Assembly (NCBI GenBank): GCA_014237395.1
Contig: JABZFP010000020.1
Coordinates: forward strand, 1 to 32,194
DNA from: Desulfobacteraceae bacterium
Lineage (GTDB): Bacteria > Desulfobacterota > Desulfobacteria > Desulfobacterales > UBA5852
Length of the DNA stretch: 32,194 nt
Direction of reading: 5' to 3'
Shown here: positions 24,263-32,076 of the stretch, one piece after another
Layout: each line of letters opens with the position of its first letter
Position numbering within the stretch: position 1 is the stretch's first letter
Notes under the pieces: model-generated
The model's database searches: none
Seen by the model: only the letters and a program-made list of their open reading frames with translations
Told to the model about the DNA's origin: nothing
Position numbers and translations under genes: made by a program

Positions 24263-25858
24263 TTAGCCTAAATAACTCCAGGGCTGCGCGGGCCGACCTT
24301 CCTGTTCGCCGATAATTTCAAAACATTTGACCGCACGGTCCCTCAATTGGAGCGTGTGGGCCTCGTCAATGTCAAATAATTTTTGGACCATCTGGAACGT
24401 TTTTTCACTGATCAGCACCTGCTCCGACCGGGCTGAAGCACAAATCGCCTGAACATCATTAACGAGTTCCCCGACGATCGAATACCGCCGTGTTTTCTGG
24501 GAGCCGAGGCTGCCGGCCACCACCGTCCCGGTCGCGACGCCGATGCCGATTTCCAGCAGGGGCAAATTGTCGTTCTGACGCTGCTGATTGATGGCCTCCA
24601 TCATCTGCTGCATCTCAACCGCCGCCGTCACCGCGCGCAGCGGGTCGTCTTCATGCGGCTGGGGAACCCCCCAAACGACCAGAATCCGATCACCAAGATA
24701 TTGATCGATCATGCCCTCATGGCGAAAAACCACCCCGACCAGATGATCATAATACTGGTTGAGAAATTCAATCAGCCCTTCAGGATCCAACGCACCGGTT
24801 TGGGCGTTGAAATCGATCATATTGACCATCAATAACGTGGCCGCATGCTGCTTTCCTTCAAGGTCCACCTTCAGCTGTCCGGCAACGACCATCTCCGCCA
24901 TCTCGGGCGACAAGATCTTCCGAAACCGCTCGCGCTCCAATGACTCCCGTGTCACACTCTTGGCAATCTGCGAATTGCGCATGAACAAGGCGGTTTTATT
25001 GGCCACGTTGGATAATAGGTTCAAATCTTTCTCGCGATAGGGGTGGTAGGCCGCCCAACGATCGAGAATAATCACCCCTTGCAAGTCGTGTTCATCCAGA
25101 ATGGGGACGGCCAAGGTCGTCTGAACCGGCGTTTCGATGAACTCGGGGGCCTCCCGGCCAGCGGACGGATTCGGGTTCATTAATACCACCCCCTGACCGT
25201 CATCGGCCACGAGGTCTGCCAGTGTGCGTGAAATGATTAATTCGTCCCCCAGCGTCTTGGTTTTATAGGCATGAATCGCAAACGCACCTTGAGGATCAAG
25301 CAGCAGAACAACACCCTGATCGAAAGCCAGCACTTCAAAGGCGCGGTCCAGCACCCGGCCCAGAATAAAATCGACGTGCAGATCGAAACCGATATCCCGC
25401 TGAAGTTCAAAAGAAATACGCAAGCGTTCATAGTCCGCCCGCAGCATCTCTTCGTCGATGATATTGGTTTCGGGAAAAAATTTATTCATTTGCTGCGGGG
25501 CGACCTTGTGGAGAATGGTTTCCCTGATGGCGTCTTTGTCATCATCACGCCATTTGACGCGCCGTGCTTCCATTTGTTCGCGAAACAGGCAAAGGGTATG
25601 GCCCATTTTGATTTCATCGCCATCTTTCAGAAACATTTTGCCTTTAAGCCGGGTGCCGTTGATATAAGTTCCGTTGCGACTGCCCAGGTCGCGAATGGAA
25701 AATGTCTGATTTTCTTCGGAGGCAATCAGGCAGTGGACTTTGGATATACCGGCTTCCAGAATCTTGATCCGGTTTTTCGGATGCCGGCCAATCACGTTGT
25801 GATCCACCAGGTTGTATTCGCTGCGTCCCTTTTTGGTGAATATATAGAGCTTCGCCAT
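24263..25858 (-). CDS. FHA-GAF-class III cyclase-like signalling protein, degenerate catalytic site
   Basis: This 531-residue cytoplasmic protein has an FHA domain (about 1-95) for phosphothreonine binding, with GRHPKNR, SKVH and DLGSRNGTYING motifs. A GAF domain (about 150-298) and a short linker helix come next, then a class III nucleotide cyclase domain (about 336-500). The cyclase fold is clear (LDPEGLIEFLNQYYDHL, VVFRHEGMIDQYLGD, GIGVATGTVVAGSLGS, RRYSIVGELVND). However, the first metal-binding Asp is Asn346, the substrate-specifying Lys position is Gln386, the second specificity Asp is Glu464, and the transition-state Arg position is Ala471; Asp390 and Asn467 remain. ATG 25858 was chosen because the FHA domain begins there; the longer frame to 26143 overlaps the preceding gene. 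It is the last gene of the seven-gene run. Cyclase activity is doubtful. Confidence 0.85.
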   Translation of the reverse strand: MAKLYIFTKKGRSEYNLVDHNVIGRHPKNRIKILEAGISKVHCLIASEENQTFSIRDLGSRNGTYINGTRLKGKMFLKDGDEIKMGHTLCLFREQMEARRVKWRDDDKDAIRETILHKVAPQQMNKFFPETNIIDEEMLRADYERLRISFELQRDIGFDLHVDFILGRVLDRAFEVLAFDQGVVLLLDPQGAFAIHAYKTKTLGDELIISRTLADLVADDGQGVVLMNPNPSAGREAPEFIETPVQTTLAVPILDEHDLQGVIILDRWAAYHPYREKDLNLLSNVANKTALFMRNSQIAKSVTRESLERERFRKILSPEMAEMVVAGQLKVDLEGKQHAATLLMVNMIDFNAQTGALDPEGLIEFLNQYYDHLVGVVFRHEGMIDQYLGDRILVVWGVPQPHEDDPLRAVTAAVEMQQMMEAINQQRQNDNLPLLEIGIGVATGTVVAGSLGSQKTRRYSIVGELVNDVQAICASARSEQVLISEKTFQMVQKLFDIDEAHTLQLRDRAVKCFEIIGEQEGRPAQPWSYLG

Positions 25859-25911
25859 CCTGTTACCTTTTTTTGAGGTTCTTTGCGCCTGCGCGCAGAA
25901 CATCGCGCCGG

Positions 25912-27486
25912 TTAAACACCCGCGGCCCGGGTCGTCGACGGGGTGACCACGGACGGGAACAATCCCGGATTCGTGTGGGGCAGAAATTTGGCCGCACTGA
26001 ATCGATTCATGAAGGCCTGATTGACATTGAGTTCCATGTAGGTGATGCGATCCCGAATACGATCGATCCGCTCCAAACTTTGGGGTTGTTGTAACACGGT
26101 TTTGGCGCCTTCCAGGGAACTGTTCCCCAGCGTCCGGTAACACGCCAGGGGCAGGTCGGGCAGCATGCCGATCGTGATGGCCGACCGGGGGTCGATAAAC
26201 GCCCCGAACGTTCCGGCGACAAAAAACGTCGTCAGTTGCGGCGGCGTCATACCCACGGCCTCCGTGATGGTTTCAAGGATCGTGTACATGGCCGCCTTGG
26301 ATCGCATCAAGCTGTCCAGGTCCGACTGGCTGATGGTCAGTGCCTTCCCGGTAGCGGTTATATCCGCCTCGGCAATGACAAGCTGCCGCTCCCCATCGCT
26401 CTTGATCAGGCGCTCCCCGCAGGCGGCCGGCACAAAACGCCCCTGGATATCGATCATGCCGCTGGTGAAAAGCTGGGCTGCCAGGTCGATGACACCCGAC
26501 CCGCATATCCCCAGGGGAGGTGCGTTATCGATGGTCCGCATCTCAAAACGACGGTTTGCCCCGCGAATTCGGACCTGATCGATGGCCCCCGGGCGCGCCG
26601 TCGTGCCGATGCGGCTGACACCGCTCTCCAATGCCGGCCCGGCGGCGCCGGCGCAGGCAATCAACCAGTTTTGATCACCCAGCACAACCTCGGCGTTGGT
26701 GCCCACATCTACCAGCAGGGCCGGCTGCTCACGGCGATCCAGTTCGCTGTACAAAATACCGGCAATCAAGTCCCCGCCGAAGTAACTGCCGATATTCGGA
26801 AATATGATAATACGGGCACCGGCGGCAACATCCAGACCCAGTCTTACGGCGGAGGGGATACCCGGCCGGTTGACCACCGGGATATAGGGTTCCCGGATAA
26901 TCCAGTGGGGCGACAACCCCATGAAGAGGTGCGTCATGGTGGTGTTGCCCGCCAGGGCCAGCAGCACAATGCGATCCCTCTCGATCCGGGCGCGCTCACA
27001 GAGGCCTCCGATCATCCGGTTCAGCCCTTCGACCACCAGGTGCTTGAGGTGGTTCAGTCCCCCTTCCTGATCGGCATGATGGACCCGCGTCAGCACGTCC
27101 GGCCCGATGGTTCCCTGAGGATTGTCGAAGGAATCCTCCTGGAGGACCTGGCCGGTCTCAAGATGCAGCAGACTGAGCACAATGCGCGTGGTGCCGAGAT
27201 CGATGGCCATACCGCAGAGGGGGCGGGGATCCGCCGCCCCGGTCAAACCACACACGTGCCAGATCTCGCGGTCATGGATAAGTGCGCAACGCAGGCGATA
27301 GTCCCATCGTCGCAGCAAGGCCGGCAACGCTCTGGCGAGATCCAAATCCAATTGAATGGCCGAGGTCCCGAGCCGTTTCTGCAGCGCCGTGATGAAACGC
27401 TCCTGATCCGCGGTATTGTCCGACAGCGAGGGCGGCACCAGTTTCAGCGTCTCAATCCACGTGCGTCGGCTGGCTCCTGTTTCCAT
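25912..27486 (-). CDS. RACo-like ASKHA ATPase (DUF4445) without the ferredoxin domain
   Basis: Members of this family (reductive activators of corrinoid proteins) use ATP to help reduce inactivated Co(II) corrinoid cofactors in C1 metabolism. This protein of 524 residues begins directly at the linker segment (LKLVPPSLSDNTADQERF), which in RACo follows an N-terminal [2Fe-2S] domain. The actin-fold phosphate-binding motif AIDLGTTRIVLSLL is at 94-107. LALAGNTTMTHLFMGL, LLVDVGTNAEVVLG, CAGAAGPALESG, GICGSGVIDLAAQL and FVAGTFGAFIDP are all typical. No N-terminal cysteine cluster is present. It lies between the sir2-type gene and the FHA-GAF-cyclase-like gene. No methyltransferase or corrinoid protein is in the window. 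An electron donor would have to be separate, if it acts as RACo at all. Confidence 0.85.
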   Translation of the reverse strand: METGASRRTWIETLKLVPPSLSDNTADQERFITALQKRLGTSAIQLDLDLARALPALLRRWDYRLRCALIHDREIWHVCGLTGAADPRPLCGMAIDLGTTRIVLSLLHLETGQVLQEDSFDNPQGTIGPDVLTRVHHADQEGGLNHLKHLVVEGLNRMIGGLCERARIERDRIVLLALAGNTTMTHLFMGLSPHWIIREPYIPVVNRPGIPSAVRLGLDVAAGARIIIFPNIGSYFGGDLIAGILYSELDRREQPALLVDVGTNAEVVLGDQNWLIACAGAAGPALESGVSRIGTTARPGAIDQVRIRGANRRFEMRTIDNAPPLGICGSGVIDLAAQLFTSGMIDIQGRFVPAACGERLIKSDGERQLVIAEADITATGKALTISQSDLDSLMRSKAAMYTILETITEAVGMTPPQLTTFFVAGTFGAFIDPRSAITIGMLPDLPLACYRTLGNSSLEGAKTVLQQPQSLERIDRIRDRITYMELNVNQAFMNRFSAAKFLPHTNPGLFPSVVTPSTTRAAGV

Positions 27487-27543
27487 ATCGATCGATCACG
27501 TTCCGTTGGGGGCGTGGCGCCTGTCAGTAATAGATCCCATTCG

Positions 27544-28299
27544 CTAGGACGGTGCGCGCAGCTTGGCGACACCGGCCAGGATATCGTTGAGAACGGCTCC
27601 CGAACCGCCTTGGATCAGGTAGTTGCTGATCCGACCGGTAAGCGGCGTAGGCTCGGGATTGATTTCAATCACTTGGGCCCCATTTTCCTTGGCCAGCAGC
27701 GGCATCATGGCGGCCGGTTGAACCGTTGCGGAGGTGCCCACCACCAGCAGGACATCACACCCGTCCACCAGTTGTTGCGATCGCACCAAATGCTGGGGTG
27801 GAATCATTTCACCAAAAAACACACAATCCGGCCGGTAAATGCCGCCACAGGGACAGCGGGGCGGGATCTTGGTTAAATCCACCCGAGCGGTTTCACAGCG
27901 ATGCCCGCAGTCCATGCAGCGCTGCCAGGCAAAGGTGCCATGAAACTCGATGACGGCGCGGCTCCCGGCGGCCTGGTGCAACCCGTCCACGTTTTGAGTA
28001 ATGACTGATCGCAGATAGCCCCATTGCTCCAAGCGGGCCAGACCGAGATGACCGTCATTGGGTCGCGCCGTCGTCAGAAGCGCCTGCATCCCGTGGAGAA
28101 GCAGGGTCCAGACCTTTTCCGGATCGCGACGAAACGCATCGATATGGGCAACCGCCATGGGATCCATTTTTTCCCACAGCCCGCCCGGCCCCCGGAAGGG
28201 GGGGATGCCGCTCTCGATGGAAATGCCGGCGCCGGTAAGCGCCACCACACTGCGCGCCCCCACGAGAGTTTCGGCGGTTTGTTGAATCAAAGCGTCCAT
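27544..28299 (-). CDS. Sir2-family NAD-dependent protein deacylase
   Basis: Sirtuins remove acyl groups from protein lysines, consuming NAD+. From ATG 28299 (GAGG about 7 bases upstream) the protein has 251 residues. It carries GAGIS (23-27), SGIPPFRG, QNVDGLH (102-108), catalytic His120 in EFHGT, a four-cysteine zinc site (C128, C131, C149, C151), and the FFGEMIP and VVGTSATVQPA motifs near the C-terminal nucleotide site. All catalytic elements are intact. The deacetylase versus desuccinylase preference is uncertain: I do not see the Tyr/Arg pair that marks CobB/SIRT5-type acidic-acyl enzymes. A start ten codons earlier is open but has no ribosome site. It sits between the prmA-like and RACo-like genes. 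Confidence 0.92.
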   Translation of the reverse strand: MDALIQQTAETLVGARSVVALTGAGISIESGIPPFRGPGGLWEKMDPMAVAHIDAFRRDPEKVWTLLLHGMQALLTTARPNDGHLGLARLEQWGYLRSVITQNVDGLHQAAGSRAVIEFHGTFAWQRCMDCGHRCETARVDLTKIPPRCPCGGIYRPDCVFFGEMIPPQHLVRSQQLVDGCDVLLVVGTSATVQPAAMMPLLAKENGAQVIEINPEPTPLTGRISNYLIQGGSGAVLNDILAGVAKLRAPS

Positions 28300-28377
28300 T
28301 ATGGCCTCATCTGCCCTCGCACACGCCATACAAGCCCGCCATCGGTCCGTAAGGTTTTACAACCCGCCCCACGCGAC

Positions 28378-29262
28378 TCAATCCAAGACATTGGTGCCGA
28401 GATAAGTATGCCAGATATGATCGTGCGTCCAACGCTTGACAATGCGACCGCGCCTGCCGTCGATAAGATTTTCCACTTCCCGGGCCTGGCTGCGCAGCAG
28501 GCCCGAAAGGATCCAGTACCGTTTTTCCCAAAACCCGGGGTGCTGTAACAGCCATTGCATCACATCGTAATGGATGTTGGCAACAACGAGATCGGCCGGA
28601 CTGGCCACCAGCTGCTCTGCACGTCCCTGAACCGGAAGCACCCGGTCACCGACGCGGTTCAGATGGATGTTGTGGCGGGCCGTCTGAACCGCCAGACGAT
28701 TGAAATCCACCGCAACGACACGCCGGCTGCCTGAGAGAGCGGCCGCAATGGCCAGAATACCGGTGCCGGTTCCCAGATCCAAAACAATTTCAATGGGAGT
28801 GTTGCCATAAAGCGTTTCCAGGGCGGCCAGGCAATCCCGCGTGGTAGGGTGTGTGCCGGTGCCAAAGACAACGCCCGGATCGAGGGTAAGCGCAATCTCG
28901 TCGACGCGCCTGGGTCCAGCAGCGGGCCTTTCGGCCCCGGCGCTTTCCCAGGGCGGTTGGACATGGAAGCGCCCGCTGCGAAAAGCGGCAACACGCCCCC
29001 CCTGCCAGTCCTCATAGCGCATCTGGTAGCGGTCGATCAGGGTCAGGGACGGCTGGGATTGCAACACCCCATCGATAACCGCCTCGGCCGCGGTCGAAAA
29101 GAAAACAAAGGAAGATTCTTCTTCCTCCCAGGTGCCGATATACGCCGGGAGTTCGGTCAATGCGGATTCCGCAACGCGCCCTTCCAGATAGTAGATGAAC
29201 AACTCGTCATACGGTGGCCGATAGGCCGGGGTCGGTCTGGCAGGACCATTCATTTCAGTCAT
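28378..29262 (-). CDS. prmA: PrmA-like ribosomal protein L11 methyltransferase
   Basis: PrmA trimethylates lysines and the N terminus of ribosomal protein L11 using SAM. The protein has about 295 residues, with an N-terminal ferredoxin-like substrate-recognition domain (about 10-105) and the family hallmark FGTGTHPTT (133-141). SAM-binding motif I, LDLGTGTGILAIAA, is at 161-174. The usual catalytic-loop segment NILxxxL is replaced by NIHYDVM, so this may be a diverged PrmA or a related lysine methyltransferase. The start is ambiguous: ATG 29262 overlaps the acuB stop by 8 bases, and ATG 29253 starts just after it. Either implies tight coupling to acuB. Confidence 0.8.
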   Translation of the reverse strand: MTEMNGPARPTPAYRPPYDELFIYYLEGRVAESALTELPAYIGTWEEEESSFVFFSTAAEAVIDGVLQSQPSLTLIDRYQMRYEDWQGGRVAAFRSGRFHVQPPWESAGAERPAAGPRRVDEIALTLDPGVVFGTGTHPTTRDCLAALETLYGNTPIEIVLDLGTGTGILAIAAALSGSRRVVAVDFNRLAVQTARHNIHLNRVGDRVLPVQGRAEQLVASPADLVVANIHYDVMQWLLQHPGFWEKRYWILSGLLRSQAREVENLIDGRRGRIVKRWTHDHIWHTYLGTNVLD

Positions 29263-29932
29263 GTCGCGGCAAACGATCCATGGTCCACTCCATGGGGTCC
29301 AGAATCGTAAACCCAAGACCGGCCAGTTTCTTTTTGACCCGGCTGACGTTGTTGGTCAGCAGGTACGGAAACACCGCCCGCATGTTGGACTCCCAGTGAC
29401 GGGACACCAGAATGGACCCGAAAGAGATATTCTCTTCGGTAATGGCATCGACAATGATTTTCATCTGACCCAGCTTTTCTTCCACCAGAATGCCCAGCAG
29501 CGTACCCGGCTCTTCGATTCCCAGCACGTTGATAAACGCCCGCAATAGATCGCGCACGGAGATGAGGCCCTGCAGCCGTCCCTTGCGGTCCACCACCGGG
29601 AAGGCACCGACCCGCATGGTTTGAATCTGCAGCAGGGCATCTTCGATGGTATCTTCCGGCGAGACCGTGTGCGGGTTGGCGGTCATGATATCCCCCACCT
29701 TGATGGCCGCCGCCTCGCCGGCCTCCGGGTGGGTATCGCTTTTGGCATAGAACGCGGCCGGCAAAGCACTGCGAATGTCTCGATCGGTGATGATACCAAC
29801 GAGAACAGCGCCCTCTTCGACCACGGGCAAGTGACGAATATGGTGTTCCTTCATGAGCGCCCGGGCTTCAATGATGCTGGTTTCCGGGCGGACCGTGATT
29901 ACCTTTGCGGTCATTGATTTGCTGACAAACAT
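29255..29932 (-). CDS. acuB: AcuB-like CBS-ACT sensor protein
   Basis: This 225-residue protein has a tandem CBS pair (about 6-60 and 80-138; SMTAKVITVRPETS and DIMTANPHTVSPEDT start each repeat) and a C-terminal ACT-like domain (about 142-213). That is the architecture of AcuB, first described in the Bacillus acetoin-utilisation operon. CBS pairs bind adenine nucleotides, so it is likely an energy sensor; the ACT part may bind a small ligand. ATG 29932 was selected because GGAGG lies 6 bases upstream. It follows acuC by 57 bases, preserving the acuB-acuC association known in Bacillus. Confidence 0.88.
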   Translation of the reverse strand: MFVSKSMTAKVITVRPETSIIEARALMKEHHIRHLPVVEEGAVLVGIITDRDIRSALPAAFYAKSDTHPEAGEAAAIKVGDIMTANPHTVSPEDTIEDALLQIQTMRVGAFPVVDRKGRLQGLISVRDLLRAFINVLGIEEPGTLLGILVEEKLGQMKIIVDAITEENISFGSILVSRHWESNMRAVFPYLLTNNVSRVKKKLAGLGFTILDPMEWTMDRLPRHD

Positions 29933-29989
29933 CACGTCCTCCATTGGCAAGCGCACGGTGCCGTGCCCTGCATGCCGGGGCAGTGCCCC

Positions 29990-30940
29990 CTAATCGTTAA
30001 GCAAAGTTTGAACATGGTTAGCGGCCAATTCGGGAAGACGCGGCAGATCGTACCCCCCTTCCAGAATGGATAACACTTTCCCGTCGGCAAAACGCATCCC
30101 GAGGTCGACGATCTGCTCCATCACCCATGAATAGCCTTCCGTGGAAAGGGCCACATCCGACATGTCGTCATCCACGTGAGCGTCAAACCCAACGGAAACA
30201 ATAATGAATTCCGGCCGGAAACGCTGCATGGCCGACACCAGATCCCTGGCGATGGCTTCCTGGTAAAAGGCGTCGCCCTGGCCCGGCAGGACGGTGGAAT
30301 TGCAGGTATAGCCTAGCCCGCGCTTTTCCCCGCTCTCGAAAGCCCGGCCGGTCCCTGGATAGGCAAAAGACGGGTGCTGGTGAATCGAATAGTAAAAAAC
30401 CGTGTCGTCTTCCTCGAAAATATGCTGGGTGCCGTTGCCGTGATGAACGTCGATGTCGATGATGGCCACGCGTTGCAGGAACCATTTGGTCTGGAGGTAG
30501 GCCGCGGCGATGGCGGCATTGTTGAAATAACAGAAGCCCATGGCCTTGGAACGCTCGGCGTGATGGCCGGGCGGCCGCACGGCGCAGAAGGCGTTATCGA
30601 TTTCGCCGGCAATGATGCGGTCAACGGTGTCCAGCACCCCGCCCACCGCCAGCAGGGCGGTCGGAAAGGTTTCCGGCCCCATTTGGTTGTCGGGACTGTC
30701 GAAGGTCGACTGGCCGTTGCGGCAGGCCGCTTCGAACCGGTCGACATATGCCTTGTCATGCACCAGCTCGATCCACATGCGATCGGCCGGCTGGGCCGGA
30801 ATGATGGTAAGGTGCTCCAGCAGCCCCTTCTGCTCAATCCCTTGGTAGATGGCCGTCAGGCGTTCAGGAACCTCCGGATGGTAAGGGCCTGTGACATGAT
30901 TGAAAAACCGCTCGTCATATAAAAAACCGGTAGACTTCAT
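29990..30940 (-). CDS. acuC: AcuC-type zinc-dependent lysine deacetylase
   Basis: This is a member of the class I/II histone deacetylase (arginase/deacetylase fold) family. In Bacillus, AcuC deacetylates and reactivates acetyl-CoA synthetase. From ATG 30940 (GGGGTGG just upstream) the protein has 316 residues. It has RPPGHHAE with the His126/His127 pair, zinc ligands Asp164 and His166 in DIDVHHGNGTQ, Asp253 in VGFDAH, and the catalytic Tyr297 in EGGYD. All are intact. A start six codons earlier is possible. It begins 20 bases after the cooC-like gene, so the two are probably co-transcribed. Its natural substrate here is unknown; acyl-CoA synthetases are the precedent. Confidence 0.92.
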   Translation of the reverse strand: MKSTGFLYDERFFNHVTGPYHPEVPERLTAIYQGIEQKGLLEHLTIIPAQPADRMWIELVHDKAYVDRFEAACRNGQSTFDSPDNQMGPETFPTALLAVGGVLDTVDRIIAGEIDNAFCAVRPPGHHAERSKAMGFCYFNNAAIAAAYLQTKWFLQRVAIIDIDVHHGNGTQHIFEEDDTVFYYSIHQHPSFAYPGTGRAFESGEKRGLGYTCNSTVLPGQGDAFYQEAIARDLVSAMQRFRPEFIIVSVGFDAHVDDDMSDVALSTEGYSWVMEQIVDLGMRFADGKVLSILEGGYDLPRLPELAANHVQTLLND

Positions 30941-30960
30941 CGCCACCCCGGAATGCATAA

Positions 30961-31710
30961 TCAGCTCAATAGTTTATCAAAAATGGAGAACGCGGCCTGG
31001 ACGGCCGGCGTATCCAAAGGCATCGCAATGGTGGGCTGCCCGTTGAGATCGTACTCGTATAGGGTATCATCCTCAAACACCGTCCCCACAAATTCCAGCT
31101 CGGCGTTGCGGATGATATCCATCACGGCCTCGGGCGGCGGCCCTTTGGCCTGGTTGATCATGAGGCAGGTACGTGCCACCCCGATGTTGAGATTTTTGGA
31201 CAGCTCATTGATGCGCAGGGCTGCCTGCAACCCCCGGCGGGAGGCATCGGCGACAATGAGCAAAATATCGACGTTGCGGGTGGTCAGGCGGCTGATATGC
31301 TCCATTCCGGCTTCGTTGTCCATGACCAGATAGGGGTAGTTGTCGGTGAGCTGGTCCATGAAGCGGGACAGCAGCGAATTGGCGGCACAGTAACACCCCG
31401 CGCCTTCGGGCTGGCCCATGACCACCAGGTCGAAACCGTCATGCTCGACGATGGACTGCTGCATGCGCATGTCCATGAAGATATCCTTGGTCATGCCCTC
31501 GGGGACTTTCCCTTTTTTCATTTCTTCACGGGCATCTCCCAGGGTCCCCGAAAGGGGCACACCCAATACTTCGTTCAAGTTGGCGTTGGCATCGGCATCC
31601 ACCGCCAGCACCGGTGTTTTGTTGGCATTCATCAAATACTTCACCAGCATACCGGCCATGGTGGTTTTCCCCGTCCCCCCCTTGCCGGCAAGCGCGATCG
31701 AAAATGGCAT
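30961..31710 (-). CDS. CooC/AcsF-like nickel-insertion ATPase
   Basis: CooC-type P-loop ATPases insert nickel into the C-cluster of carbon monoxide dehydrogenase or the A-cluster of acetyl-CoA synthase. The protein has 249 residues, with the deviant Walker A GKGGTGKTT (9-17; signature Lys10, P-loop Lys15) of the MinD/SIMIBI class. VDADANANL follows, as does the CxC metal-binding pair GCYCAANSLL (C106, C108) that bridges the dimer in CooC. It is the promoter-proximal gene of the seven-gene run. No CODH/ACS gene is visible, so it probably serves enzymes encoded elsewhere. Confidence 0.88.
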   Translation of the reverse strand: MPFSIALAGKGGTGKTTMAGMLVKYLMNANKTPVLAVDADANANLNEVLGVPLSGTLGDAREEMKKGKVPEGMTKDIFMDMRMQQSIVEHDGFDLVVMGQPEGAGCYCAANSLLSRFMDQLTDNYPYLVMDNEAGMEHISRLTTRNVDILLIVADASRRGLQAALRINELSKNLNIGVARTCLMINQAKGPPPEAVMDIIRNAELEFVGTVFEDDTLYEYDLNGQPTIAMPLDTPAVQAAFSIFDKLLS

Positions 31711-31752
31711 AGCAAAAAATCCTTTCCTGTTAAATCAAAGCGATATCGACTG

Positions 31753-31782
31753 ATATTAACCACTTAAGACAGTTGCTGCCAA
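31753..31782 (-). promoter_or_regulatory. putative promoter of the cooC-to-cyclase operon
   Basis: On the minus strand TTGGCA (31777-31782) is followed after 18 bases by TAATAT (31753-31758), about 43 bases before the cooC start. A perfect palindrome CGATATCG (31741-31748) covers the expected transcription start and could be an operator. Confidence 0.45.
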
Positions 31783-32076
31783 CAGTCAAGGCCCTTTTCC
31801 AAGGCGTGCGCGATACCGTGAAGAACACTGTGCTGAAAGCGGGCACAACCAGGCAGAACAGCCCGATTGCCCCCCTGCGGGCCTCGCGTTCCCTGCTTGC
31901 AAACGACCATCCCCTATGATAGAAAATGGCTTCCGAAAAGCAGACCACAGACCGATGACCTGTTACGGCGCGCACCCCGCAACAGGCTTGCCACCGGTCT
32001 CACCTTAGATGACAGCATTGCCGCTCCTCGCGCCGCCTGTGACGACCAACCACACCACTGAGAGAGGAACAAGCGC
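31783..32076. other. non-coding divergent spacer before the acyl-CoA dehydrogenase gene
   Basis: About 290 bases separate the cooC promoter candidate from the acyl-CoA dehydrogenase start. Short open frames here have no family features. I see no convincing plus-strand promoter hexamer pair and no strong hairpin; the only clear element is the AGAGAGGAA ribosome site just before 32077. Confidence 0.55.

Noticed and set aside
25859..26143. N-terminal extension of the FHA-GAF-cyclase-like frame
   Set aside because: The extra 95 residues overlap the RACo-like gene and carry no domain; the FHA domain begins exactly at the ATG at 25858.
26236..27876. 546-codon open frame on the plus strand
   Set aside because: It is antisense to the RACo-like and sir2-type genes, has no family motifs and is Gln/Arg/Gly/His-rich as expected for a GC-rich shadow frame.
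31730..31975. 81-codon minus-strand frame in the cooC/acyl-CoA dehydrogenase spacer
   Set aside because: There is no family resemblance or ribosome site, and it would overlap the promoter candidate for cooC.
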